A stretch of DNA of 34,567 nt from Phycisphaeraceae bacterium (GTDB lineage: Bacteria > Planctomycetota > Phycisphaerae > Phycisphaerales > SM1A02). Made by a program: the position numbers and the translations under genes. The stretch lies in NCBI GenBank assembly GCA_003562195.1, contig PWVT01000151.1, positions 1 to 34,567 of the forward strand, in the 5' to 3' direction. Shown piece after piece: positions 25,000-32,078 of this stretch (position 1 is its first letter; each line of letters starts with the position of its first letter). Under the pieces are notes generated by a model that had not been told where the DNA came from, made no database searches, and saw only the letters and a program-made list of their open reading frames with translations.

Positions 25000-25670
25000 A
25001 CATGCGAAGGTTCAAAATGTTGGCCGTGTTCTTTGCCTGTGCACCGGTGATGACGGGCTGTGAAGTCGGCATGCTTGTCGGCGGCATGATGCAGAACTAC
25101 GAGTACCAGAAGCTCATACAGGTTCTGCCGGAATATGACGATCTTGAGGATCGCACCGTGGCGGTGCTGGTCGATGCAGATCTCGCCACGCTCTATGAAC
25201 ATCCCGAACTTGTCGCGGCCATCACTGGTGGAGTCGCCGGGCGAATTCAGCGCGATGTCCCCGGCGCCCGCGTGATGCCGCCGGATTTGGTCCTCGGTTG
25301 GCAGTACCACACACCGCAATGGAATGCCATGCCTTTCGGCGAGATCGCGGACACCCTTGATGTCGAGCGAGTCGTGATGATTGATATTTTTGAGTATCGC
25401 CTCAATCCGCCAGGAAACCGTTGGGAGTGGGAAGGCATCTGTGCTGCGAACATCGGTATCATCGAACGCGATGGCTTTGAGCCGGACGCATTTGCACAAA
25501 CATTCACTATTGTCGGCAAATATCCACCCGTTCGTGCCCTCACACGTGAAGAAGCAGACCCTCGGTCAATTGAAACTGGTTTGCTTGCGGAGTTCATCAA
25601 GGAAACAGCATGGTTATTCCATGAGCATGAACGACCGAAGTATCCCGATAAGTATCGCACACCGCGTTGA
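24996..25670 (+). CDS. Putative lipoprotein A of a paralogous pair
   Basis: This 224-residue exported protein has a signal peptide ending in the lipobox-like VMTGC with Cys22. The mature part begins with a Tyr/Gln-rich stretch, then an alpha/beta pattern: DRTVAVLVDADLATLY, a helix with VAGRIQRDVPG, and DTLDVERVVMIDIFEY. This layout resembles LpoB/CsgG-like outer-membrane lipoprotein folds, but the family is not certain. It overlaps the DUF2752 gene by four bases and is followed after 22 bases by a paralogue with the same layout. Coupling to a membrane protein gene suggests an envelope role. No catalytic motif is seen. Confidence 0.8.
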   Translation: MNMRRFKMLAVFFACAPVMTGCEVGMLVGGMMQNYEYQKLIQVLPEYDDLEDRTVAVLVDADLATLYEHPELVAAITGGVAGRIQRDVPGARVMPPDLVLGWQYHTPQWNAMPFGEIADTLDVERVVMIDIFEYRLNPPGNRWEWEGICAANIGIIERDGFEPDAFAQTFTIVGKYPPVRALTREEADPRSIETGLLAEFIKETAWLFHEHERPKYPDKYRTPR

Positions 25671-25692
25671 CGCGCCTCGACAGGTTCCACCT

Positions 25693-26358
25693 ATGCCCAT
25701 TCGTCAAATTATCTCGTCCTTGCTGCTCGTGGTATGTGTCACTGCGTCGGGCGGTTGCAACATTGTTACGCCTGCAGCGTTTCTGCTTACCCCACCGCCG
25801 ATGACCGAAGCCGAGTACGAGTTGAAGGACCGGCCAACGGTCGTGTTCATCGATGATCGCGATAGCGTGGTGAATCCCGTGGCTTTCCGTCGTACGATTG
25901 GCGACAAAATCAGTGAAGATCTCATGGTGAAGAAGGTGCTGTCGCACACGATTCGCTCACACGATGCAATGGGTGTCGCTGCCCGTCACGATACAAAGTC
26001 GAAAGTCATGCCCATTGACGCCATTGGCCGTGCAGTTGATGCTGAACAGGTGATCTACGTCGAGATGGTGACATTCGTCGATCACATTGACGGACAAACG
26101 CCTCGCGCACTCGCCACAGCCCGCGTTCGCGTGATTGACGTCGTCAATCGCGAACGGCTGTACCCGACATCCGAGGACGATCAGCCGTTTCGACTCGTTG
26201 AAGTCTTAACCCGTGAGTTCAGCCAGGATGAGTACGCCTCACGTGCGACGCGCATCCAGATCTACGAAACGCTCGCCAATGAACTCGGAGCAGCCATCGC
26301 TAAATTGTTTTATCGACACGAGACTCGTGAGCTTGGTCAGCGATTGGGCGGGCGCTGA
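25693..26358 (+). CDS. Putative lipoprotein B of a paralogous pair
   Basis: This 221-residue protein has a signal peptide with lipobox ASGGC and Cys22. It is the downstream paralogue of the preceding lipoprotein: DRPTVVFIDDRDSVVN corresponds to DRTVAVLVDADLATLY, and IGRAVDAEQVIYVEMVTF to IADTLDVERVVMIDIFEY. A beta-strand-rich C-terminal half includes RVRVIDVVNRERLYP. I chose ATG at 25693 because it starts the signal peptide; an in-frame open stretch continues upstream but overlaps the first lipoprotein gene. It is the last gene of the run before the glycosyltransferase. Function unknown. Confidence 0.8.
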   Translation: MPIRQIISSLLLVVCVTASGGCNIVTPAAFLLTPPPMTEAEYELKDRPTVVFIDDRDSVVNPVAFRRTIGDKISEDLMVKKVLSHTIRSHDAMGVAARHDTKSKVMPIDAIGRAVDAEQVIYVEMVTFVDHIDGQTPRALATARVRVIDVVNRERLYPTSEDDQPFRLVEVLTREFSQDEYASRATRIQIYETLANELGAAIAKLFYRHETRELGQRLGGR

Positions 26359-26440
26359 GTTGAATGTCCTTGAGCCGAGCTTCATGAATTTCCTGCTGGG
26401 ATCACTGGCGAAAACGCGCTGAAACCGTTACAAGCACTGC

Positions 26441-27625
26441 ATGTCCCTGCCGCGCGTGCTGCATTTGATTGATCCGTATGTTCCCGGCAGTCCCGATCTG
26501 CGCGATGCCTCGGGCGGCTGCCCCTGCACGATGCGGCTCATCGCAGAAACGACAAAGCGCATCACCTCATGGGCGCATGATGTGCTCGTTCTCGGCACCA
26601 TTCAAGATGTGAAGCTGGCACAAGACTGCGGGCTTGATGTTGCAGGACAATACTGTCCACCCCGGATTTTGCCGTTGGCAGGACGCCGTGGCCTGGTGCG
26701 CGTGATGCAGCGCCTGGCCAACACTCGCGGTGTATGTCATTTGATCCACGGCTGGACGCCGCGAGCAGCCATGTACGCATCCATCACATTGCCGAATATC
26801 CCGCGCGTGTGCAGTGTGCACATGGGCCTCTCGCACAAGGATGTCGGTGGTGTCTCCAACACTGCCGCGCGGGCCATGTTTACCCGCCGCGCCACGCCGG
26901 TTCTCGCGGAATCCCAGGCCGTCAAACGGCAGGTATCATCTGCCGAGATCGACCAGCCGAACATTCATGTGATACCACCCGGCGTAGATCCAGCGTCCAT
27001 CAACACTGACGATCGTCAAGTGGTGCGCACGCGATGGGGCGTGACGGATACGACATATGTCATCGGCGCACTGGCTGAGCCAGCCAGTTCGTCTGATGCT
27101 CGAATTGCAATCCGCGTGATTTCCAGTTTGCGGCTGACGGGGCGCAATGTGCGAATGGTCATGCATCACGACGCGTCACGACGCGCTGATGCAAAGTGGT
27201 GGGCGAAGAAGCTCGGCTATGAGGACTTGTTGATTTTCGATGATCTTGCCAGCCAGCCGTGGCGAATTGCATCTGCACTTGATGCTGTTTGGGTTACAAG
27301 TGCCTCACACAATGCGTCGGTGCGGCCGATGAGCTGCTTGCCCCTCCTCTGGGCCATGGCTGCGGAACTGCCGATCGTCGCGGAAGATGCCGGCGCAACA
27401 CGCGAGTTTTTTACAGAACTGCAGCATGGGCTGATTGCACCGCCGGGCGACATACCCGCGATACTCGACCGCTTGGCTCATGTGTACGATGAGCGAGAAT
27501 GGGCTGCATCAATGGCTTGCTCAGCGGGCAACTTTGTGCGAGAGCACGCTTCGCCCCAGCAGTTCGCGCAGGTGCTCAGTGCGCTGTATCCCCGGCACGC
27601 CACAACGAAAACAGTCAGTGGCTGA
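26441..27625 (+). CDS. Glycosyltransferase, GT4 family
   Basis: This 394-residue cytoplasmic enzyme would transfer a sugar from a nucleotide-sugar donor to a surface polysaccharide, glycolipid or small acceptor. The N-terminal half begins RVLHLIDPYVPGSPDL and carries the Rossmann-like acceptor domain. The C-terminal half has NIHVIPPGVD, the GT-B linker signature. It also has a donor-site region LPIVAEDAGATREFF and GLIAPPGDIPAI in place of the more usual E-x7-E arrangement. It begins about 80 bases after the second lipoprotein gene. Donor and acceptor cannot be predicted. Confidence 0.87.
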   Translation: MSLPRVLHLIDPYVPGSPDLRDASGGCPCTMRLIAETTKRITSWAHDVLVLGTIQDVKLAQDCGLDVAGQYCPPRILPLAGRRGLVRVMQRLANTRGVCHLIHGWTPRAAMYASITLPNIPRVCSVHMGLSHKDVGGVSNTAARAMFTRRATPVLAESQAVKRQVSSAEIDQPNIHVIPPGVDPASINTDDRQVVRTRWGVTDTTYVIGALAEPASSSDARIAIRVISSLRLTGRNVRMVMHHDASRRADAKWWAKKLGYEDLLIFDDLASQPWRIASALDAVWVTSASHNASVRPMSCLPLLWAMAAELPIVAEDAGATREFFTELQHGLIAPPGDIPAILDRLAHVYDEREWAASMACSAGNFVREHASPQQFAQVLSALYPRHATTKTVSG

Positions 27626-27668
27626 ACATTCCGTTGCATCGGCCATGCGGCGGGCTACACTTTAGGTA

Positions 27669-28088
27669 ATGAGCAGCACGTTCATACGCCTGATGCTCGC
27701 GATGGCCATGGTGCTTTGGTCGCCTGCATGGTGCTGTTGTGCACTACGAGCTGCGGCAGCGCATGCGCTCGACGAAGCGACCTCCGAAGGAATCATCGGC
27801 TCATGCTGCTCACGAGCGCCGGCCCCACCGCAGCAGCGCTCATGCTGCGATGACGGTGAGGAATCCACCTGCCAATGTAACGATCGACCGAGCGAACTCA
27901 ATCGTCTCGACACTGCACCGAAACTCGTAGCACCATCGCTGGAGCGCATGGCGGTGGTGGAGACCGTTTTCATTCTCTCCGCTGATGATCAGCAAATCTC
28001 GGTTCGCGTTCGAGATGCAGCGTACCGCCGTTGCCATCCACCGCCGTCGAAAACACTTCTTGCACAACACTGCCTGCTTTTGGTCTGA
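27669..28088 (+). CDS. Cysteine-rich exported protein, unknown function
   Basis: This frame encodes 139 residues. A hydrophobic N-terminal segment (LMLAMAMVLWSPAWCCCALR) looks like a signal peptide or anchor. The rest carries eleven cysteines, many in runs: CCC near residue 23, then two CC pairs with Asp/Glu/Ser around (GSCCSRAP, RSCCDDGEES), CQC, and single Cys near HPP and at the end. This is consistent with metal or thiol chemistry. It lies about 95 bases before an HMA-domain lipoprotein and then an outer-membrane barrel gene. Short Cys-rich proteins beside copper or mercury genes occur in planctomycetes, as I recall. The annotation is otherwise open. Confidence 0.6.
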   Translation: MSSTFIRLMLAMAMVLWSPAWCCCALRAAAAHALDEATSEGIIGSCCSRAPAPPQQRSCCDDGEESTCQCNDRPSELNRLDTAPKLVAPSLERMAVVETVFILSADDQQISVRVRDAAYRRCHPPPSKTLLAQHCLLLV

Positions 28089-28183
28089 TTGATCGCTGCG
28101 CACGCGTATCGCGGTGCCGGCTTCGCCGGTGCTGATGTGTTTTGTTTTGAAATCAATCATCGTAGATAAAGAAAGGCAGTGCC

Positions 28184-28537
28184 ATGCGCATTGTGACTTT
28201 GACATTCGCTTCGTGTGCACTCGCTGGTCTAATAGCTGTGACCACGGGCTGCGCCTCAAATGAAACCTCACGGGTTGACCGCTCCACCTTCGAACAGCAG
28301 GGCCCCATTGAATCAGAAACGGCCACGCTGGTAGTGCATGGGATGGGCTGTCCGCTGTGCGCGAACAACGTGGACCGGCAACTCCTCGCCGTGCCCGGTG
28401 TGACTGATGTCAGCATCGATCTGGGCTCCGGCTCAGTGACGGTCTACCTTGCTGAGTCGAATCGACCCACCCGTTCGCAGTTAGCCCGCGCGGTCGATGA
28501 AAGTGGCTTTACACTGGTCGCGCTCAGTACGCCATAA
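28184..28537 (+). CDS. Heavy-metal-associated (HMA) domain lipoprotein
   Basis: This 117-residue protein has a signal peptide with lipobox VTTGC and Cys23, a Ser/Glu-rich linker, and one ferredoxin-like HMA domain (about 46-115). The metal-binding loop is GMGCPLCANN with C56 and C59, the classic GMxCxxC site seen in MerP, CopZ and P-type ATPase N-domains. AAAGG lies eight bases before the ATG. Export of the HMA domain to the periplasm or outer membrane would make it a scavenger or chaperone of Cu, Hg or related ions, more like MerP than CopZ. It sits between a Cys-rich exported protein and an outer-membrane barrel. Confidence 0.88.
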   Translation: MRIVTLTFASCALAGLIAVTTGCASNETSRVDRSTFEQQGPIESETATLVVHGMGCPLCANNVDRQLLAVPGVTDVSIDLGSGSVTVYLAESNRPTRSQLARAVDESGFTLVALSTP

Positions 28538-28575
28538 TCCACAGTCCATGACTGATGCAATTGGAGAACAACACC

Positions 28576-29433
28576 ATGCACACGCTCAGAACACTGACAT
28601 GCCTCGCCGTGGCGATCACCGCTGCGGCCATACCGTTTGACCAAGCGGTCGCACAGGAGGCGATCAACAGCCCGGCCGCCACGCAGCCATCCACCGGACG
28701 TTGGGTGGTTCGTGGACAATTTCGACATCTCGATGCGCGCGAAAGCCCACGCACAGGCGATGAGCGCATTCGCAGAACCACGCAGAATCTGTCGATCGCA
28801 TATGGGCTGCGCAGCAACCTCTCGCTGACAGCGGAAGTCCCCTTTCAACAGCAGCGGCTGCGCGATGGCGAAACCGGCAACGTCAAGCGCGATTACGGAA
28901 TCGGCGATGTCACTGCGCAAGTCAAGTGGCGCATCCATCAGCACGATTTCGGCCCGATCGACACCTCACGGTTCAGTCTCATTGGTGGCGTGCAACTCCC
29001 CACGTTTATGCGACCGTTCAGCACCGAGTCAGTCAACCCGATGCTTGGTGGTGTGTACACTCATGTACAGGGCCTTCACGGGTTCAACGCGTCGGCTATC
29101 TTCAAGCTCAACACCGGCACCGGCACGCGCAACAACATCGGTGGCGGTGACGGCAAGGCCGATGCTCTGTTCTATGACGCCTCGTACCTCTACCGCATCT
29201 CACCGGCGACATACTCACCGGAAACCAGCGGCGGAGCCCTCTACGGCGTGCTGGAACTCAACGGCCTGTACGAAACGAATGGCGACAATGAATTGTTCCT
29301 CTCGCCAGGAATCATGTACGAGGCCCGATCATGGACAGTCGAGGCCAGTGTGCAGATTCCTGTCTGGCAGGACGTTGATCGTCGGCCGGAAACGCGGCTT
29401 GTCGGCGTCGTTGGCGTGCGCCTGCTGTTTTAG
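28576..29433 (+). CDS. Outer-membrane beta-barrel protein (transporter/phenol MetA-like family)
   Basis: This 285-residue protein has a cleavable signal peptide (about residues 1-26, ending AVAQEA). Alternating beta strands follow throughout and end with a C-terminal phenylalanine (VGVVGVRLLF), typical of outer-membrane barrels. The layout, with an N-terminal SIAYGLRSNLSLTAEVPF and YGIGDVTAQVKWR, matches the phenol_MetA_deg/transporter family. ATG at 28576 is preferred to an in-frame codon seven earlier because it opens the signal peptide. The gene starts 38 bases after the HMA lipoprotein gene, so they are likely co-transcribed. A channel for metal or small organic solutes is an inference. 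Confidence 0.85.
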   Translation: MHTLRTLTCLAVAITAAAIPFDQAVAQEAINSPAATQPSTGRWVVRGQFRHLDARESPRTGDERIRRTTQNLSIAYGLRSNLSLTAEVPFQQQRLRDGETGNVKRDYGIGDVTAQVKWRIHQHDFGPIDTSRFSLIGGVQLPTFMRPFSTESVNPMLGGVYTHVQGLHGFNASAIFKLNTGTGTRNNIGGGDGKADALFYDASYLYRISPATYSPETSGGALYGVLELNGLYETNGDNELFLSPGIMYEARSWTVEASVQIPVWQDVDRRPETRLVGVVGVRLLF

Positions 29434-29502
29434 GAGGTCAGTGACTTGCTTGATCGGCAGCCCCTTGCGCGGTAAAGTGCCCCGCTTGGCTCGTTGCCGT
29501 AT

Positions 29503-29585
29503 GGGCGAATACCTAAGTGGCCAAAGGGGACGGGCTGTAAACCCGTTGGCGTACGCCTTCGCAGGTTCGAATCCTGCTTCGCCCA
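29503..29585 (+). tRNA. tRNA-Tyr (anticodon GTA)
   Basis: It is 83 bases. The acceptor GGGCGAA pairs with TTCGCCC, followed by discriminator A. The anticodon arm ACGGG-CTGTAAA-CCCGT has anticodon GTA. A class II variable arm (GGCGTACGCC) is present, as expected for tRNA-Tyr in bacteria. The T arm reads GCAGGTTCGAATCCTGC. CCA is not encoded. A strong hairpin follows at 29593-29625. Confidence 0.96.
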
Positions 29586-29592
29586 CTTGCTT

Positions 29593-29625
29593 GTCCCACG
29601 GCGGCTGGAGAAACCGTCGTGGGAC
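29593..29625 (+). terminator. Hairpin between tRNA-Tyr and tRNA-Pro
   Basis: GTCCCACGGCGG (29593-29604) pairs with CCGTCGTGGGAC (29614-29625) over 12 pairs, including one G-T, across a nine-base loop. The run after it is GGGTGTTTCG, without a true T-tract, so termination may be weak or the hairpin may be a processing site between the two tRNAs. Confidence 0.55.
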
Positions 29626-29667
29626 GGGTGTTTCGTATCGGCAGGGAGATGTGTTGATCGAGAGCTA

Positions 29668-29741
29668 CGGGGTGTAGCTCAGCTTGGTAGAGCGCGTCGT
29701 TCGGGACGACGAGGCCGCAGGTTCAAATCCTGTCACCCCGA
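29668..29741 (+). tRNA. tRNA-Pro (anticodon CGG)
   Basis: It is 74 bases. The acceptor CGGGGTG pairs with CACCCCG, with discriminator A. The anticodon arm CGTCG-TTCGGGA-CGACG gives anticodon CGG. The D arm matches that of tRNA-Pro(TGG), and the T arm differs by one base (GGTTCAAATCC here, GGTTCGAATCC there). CCA is not encoded. A decayed copy of this gene occurs 1073 bases downstream. Confidence 0.96.
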
Positions 29742-29801
29742 CTTTAGAAAAGCTCCGAGGGCATCGACCGTCCCCTGAGTTATTGTGCTGGGCAGGCCGA
29801 C

Positions 29802-30701
29802 ATGCAGGAGCATCATCGCAGTGGTATTCAGTACCTGCAGACGGCAACCGCGCTGCTGCACCGGGTTCGCAGCGAGCATCCCACGGCGGGCCTGCTTGAA
29901 GCCGCGGACTTGCATTGGTGGTGGCGCACCCCACGTTCAACTGACGAGATCCCGCAACTCTTCTGGTTCGATGACGCCGGTCGCCCGGAGGCGGCAGTGA
30001 TCGCAACCGATTGGGGCGATGCGGTCGCGCTCGATCCGATCGTCCTGCCCAACGCATCTCTCGACTGGATCGCCCATGTCATCGAGCGCGGCCTGGCTCA
30101 CGCTGGGGAACTCGGGTTCAGCTCCATCGATGTCGTGATCGACCGCGCCGATCACATCATGCGTGAAGTGCTGGTCTGCCACGGCTTTACTGAAGAACCG
30201 AACAGCATGCTCAATGTGGTCGATGCGTGGCTGATTGTGAGTGATCGAATTGCAGTCAGTCCCCTTCATGCGGGCTACCGGTTGTGCAGTCGCCTCGACA
30301 CACAGGACCAGCCGCACCACATGGTTCATCGAAACGGCCCGAAACTGGAAACGCGCCTTCAGCAGACTTCGCTGTATCGCCCGGAACTTGATCTTTTGGT
30401 ACTGGACGCCAGCAGGAACGTCGCAGCGTATGGCCTGTTCTGGTTTGATCCCGACACCGCAACGGGCCTGGTCGAACCGATGCGTACTGAAAACGACCAC
30501 CAGCGGCGAGGCCTCGCCCGCCACATCCTGACCGAAGGGATCAACCGCCTCGCTGAAGCGGGCGCGAAGCGCATCAAACTCTGCTTCAACCCCACCAACA
30601 CCGCAGCCAAAGAGCTTTACGTCAGCGCCGGTTTCAAACCCGACAAACAGACTGCTGTGCTCTCCCGCAAGGGGATGAAACATGGAGGCGAAGGACGTTG
30701 A
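29802..30701 (+). CDS. GNAT-family N-acetyltransferase (two-domain)
   Basis: This 299-residue enzyme would transfer an acyl group from acetyl-CoA to an amine. The C-terminal GNAT domain (about 195-295) has the beta-4/alpha-3 acetyl-CoA site RTENDHQRRGLARHIL, corresponding to the Q/RxxGxG/A motif, and then NPTNTAAKELYVSAGF, the conserved beta-6 region. The N-terminal half (WWWRTPRSTDEIPQLFWFDD) resembles the degenerate first domain of mycothiol-synthase-like double GNATs. It lies between tRNA-Pro(CGG) and a decayed duplicate of it. The substrate is unknown. The start at 29802 has only a weak GGGCAGG box. Confidence 0.88.
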   Translation: MQEHHRSGIQYLQTATALLHRVRSEHPTAGLLEAADLHWWWRTPRSTDEIPQLFWFDDAGRPEAAVIATDWGDAVALDPIVLPNASLDWIAHVIERGLAHAGELGFSSIDVVIDRADHIMREVLVCHGFTEEPNSMLNVVDAWLIVSDRIAVSPLHAGYRLCSRLDTQDQPHHMVHRNGPKLETRLQQTSLYRPELDLLVLDASRNVAAYGLFWFDPDTATGLVEPMRTENDHQRRGLARHILTEGINRLAEAGAKRIKLCFNPTNTAAKELYVSAGFKPDKQTAVLSRKGMKHGGEGR

Positions 30702-30740
30702 GCTGGAAAGCGTTAGTCGCGATTGCGTGGTATTACGCCA

Positions 30741-30814
30741 GATTTAATCGCCCGGCTTGGTAGATCGCGTCGTTCGAGTCAACGAGGCCGAAGGTTCAAA
30801 TGCCACTCGCCTTG
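30741..30814 (+). pseudogene. Decayed tRNA-Pro(CGG) copy
   Basis: This region aligns without gaps to tRNA-Pro(CGG) at a fixed offset of 1073 bases. The D-loop to T-loop part is best conserved (GGCTTGGTAGA, CGCGTCGTTCGAG, ACGAGGCCGAAGGTTCAAAT). The acceptor stem is lost on both sides, and the 3' anticodon stem is altered from GGGACGACG to GAGTCAACG, so folding and charging as proline tRNA are not expected. Confidence 0.85.
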
Positions 30815-30833
30815 CCAACACGGCTGGTGCTGA

Positions 30834-31109
30834 TCATCGACGTGTGGTGGCTGCCCCGCCACCGCCGAAACTGCCCAGATCGATCAGCACAGCAATGACG
30901 ATCAACGCGATGAAAATTCCCGTTGGCGATCCACCGGTCTGGTGATAGCCAAACGCATAAGCCAACGTGGTCAGCGGCAGGAAGAGGAATCCCAGTAGTG
31001 GCCAGAGCAACGTCTGATACGCACTTTCGAGGTAATCGCTGGAAATCAGCAGCAGGATGATCACGATGCGTGGCGTGAGAAGGGCCAGGATGGCAAGCAG
31101 GCATGGCAT
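30834..31109 (-). CDS. Small membrane protein of unknown function
   Basis: This 91-residue protein has three hydrophobic helices: about 2-22, 30-52 and 64-82. The central motif LLWPLLGFLFLPLTTLAYA is similar to a small conserved membrane protein common in actinobacteria and other phyla with a PRIVIxLL start, as I recall. It ends in a Gly-rich tail GSFGGGGAATTRR. ATG at 31109 begins MPCLLAILALLTPR; open sequence upstream would extend into the nuoA 5' region with no signal. It is divergent from nuoA. Function unknown. Confidence 0.7.
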   Translation of the reverse strand: MPCLLAILALLTPRIVIILLLISSDYLESAYQTLLWPLLGFLFLPLTTLAYAFGYHQTGGSPTGIFIALIVIAVLIDLGSFGGGGAATTRR

Positions 31110-31209
31110 GGCAGGATTGTCGCCGGGAATGGACGCGAAGGCAAGGTTGAGCGAACACAACTCCGGCGGTATCCTGTGCCACTGACCGATCCCCCACCAC
31201 CGAACGCCC

Positions 31210-31602
31210 ATGCTCACACTCGCTGTTGATCTCGCCAGTTACATCCCTATTGGGATTCTCATCGTCATGGCGGTGATATTCGGCGTGGTGAACATCGTTG
31301 GGTCGCGGTTGCTCGGTCCGACATCGCACGGCGACGTGAAGGATTCGACCTACGAAGCGGGCATGGACCCAATTGGCTCGGCCCGTCGTCGCTTCAATAT
31401 CCGCTTTTACATTCTCGCGATGACGTTTCTCGTGTTCGATGTCGAGATCGTCTTTCTGTATCCGTGGGCGGTAACTTTCACACAATTGACGCCTCAGAGC
31501 GAGGAGGCGGCACTGTTTCTGGGGCGCATCTCATTCTTCATCGGCACGTCCGTCATCGCGTACATTTACGCGTGGCGCAAGGGCGTCTTCCGCTGGGATT
31601 GA
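31210..31602 (+). CDS. nuoA: NADH-quinone oxidoreductase subunit A
   Basis: This 130-residue membrane subunit of respiratory complex I sits near the junction with the peripheral arm. It has three helices (about 10-30, 73-95, 97-120). The loop KDSTYEAGMDPIGSARRRFNIRFY and the LVFDVEIVFLYPWA segment with acidic residues are diagnostic. The usual start ATG at 31210 is used, although no clear ribosome-binding site is visible. Unusually, nuoB and the other nuo genes do not follow. A dispersed repeat comes directly after the stop. Confidence 0.95.
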   Translation: MLTLAVDLASYIPIGILIVMAVIFGVVNIVGSRLLGPTSHGDVKDSTYEAGMDPIGSARRRFNIRFYILAMTFLVFDVEIVFLYPWAVTFTQLTPQSEEAALFLGRISFFIGTSVIAYIYAWRKGVFRWD

Positions 31603-31613
31603 TCGAAAGGGCG

Positions 31614-31700
31614 AGGCATTAAGGCAGAAAGGGATCAAAGCATCGAGTGATGCGTTGTCGCATGCGCTGCGCCGCTTTCTGCCTTTCTGCCTCGATGCCT
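31614..31700. repeat. Palindromic dispersed repeat, copy B (after nuoA)
   Basis: The left arm 31614-31632 (AGGCATTAAGGCAGAAAGG) and the right arm 31682-31700, read on minus, match at 17 of 19 positions around a 49-base centre. The left arm also matches the left arm of the copy at 15637-15755 at about 19 of 22 positions, so the two elements belong to one family. It begins 11 bases after the nuoA stop. The centre itself contains a short palindrome (gcatcgagtgatgc). Confidence 0.75.
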
Positions 31701-31702
31701 TT

Positions 31703-31743
31703 AACAAAAAACCCCTGTAGCGGTGGTGGGCCCGCTACAGGGG
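31703..31743 (-). terminator. Rho-independent terminator on minus strand
   Basis: CCCCTGTAGCGG (31712-31723) and CCGCTACAGGGG (31732-31743) pair perfectly over 12 bases across an eight-base loop. On the minus strand the stem is followed by TTTTTTG (31711-31705), an intrinsic terminator. It lies about 335 bases past the nrdJ stop, so it may end nrdJ transcripts or a separate small transcript in between. Confidence 0.85.
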
Positions 31744-32078
31744 GAGGGAAGAGGAAGAAGCGGACGCCTCATTCGAGGCGGGCTTCCTCAAGCGCCGTGG
31801 TCATCCGTGGCCGCCGGCTGTTGCAAGAACCGCGATGGGGAAGGGCTTGCGGAGCGGGTCGCCACGGTGTTTGCGAACTCAGTCGAGCGAGCGTCGCGCT
31901 GCACCGGGCGGCTGGTGTCACTTCGATTCCTTGTTGACCAGCCGTTGCGAGATCGTCCAACCACTCGCCGACCGTCGATCGATCTCCTTTCCATGCCCTA
32001 CCTATCCATCGCTCCGAGCCGAAAGCCGATCATCCCCCGGAGCGCGTGGGGATGATCGGAGAGAGAGAGAGAATGGTG
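31744..32078. other. Intergenic region between nrdJ and its downstream terminator
   Basis: These 335 bases have no recognised gene. On minus, a frame of about 63 codons (31960 to 31769, starting TTG) ends 26 bases before the terminator. An AAGGAG sequence lies upstream, near 31990, but too far from that TTG to serve it, and the product has no domain. A hairpin CGCCTC-ATTC-GAGGCG occurs at about 31766-31781. The region could be an unusual 3' untranslated region, a small RNA gene or a small protein gene. I see no tmRNA, SRP RNA or RNase P hallmark. Confidence 0.35.
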
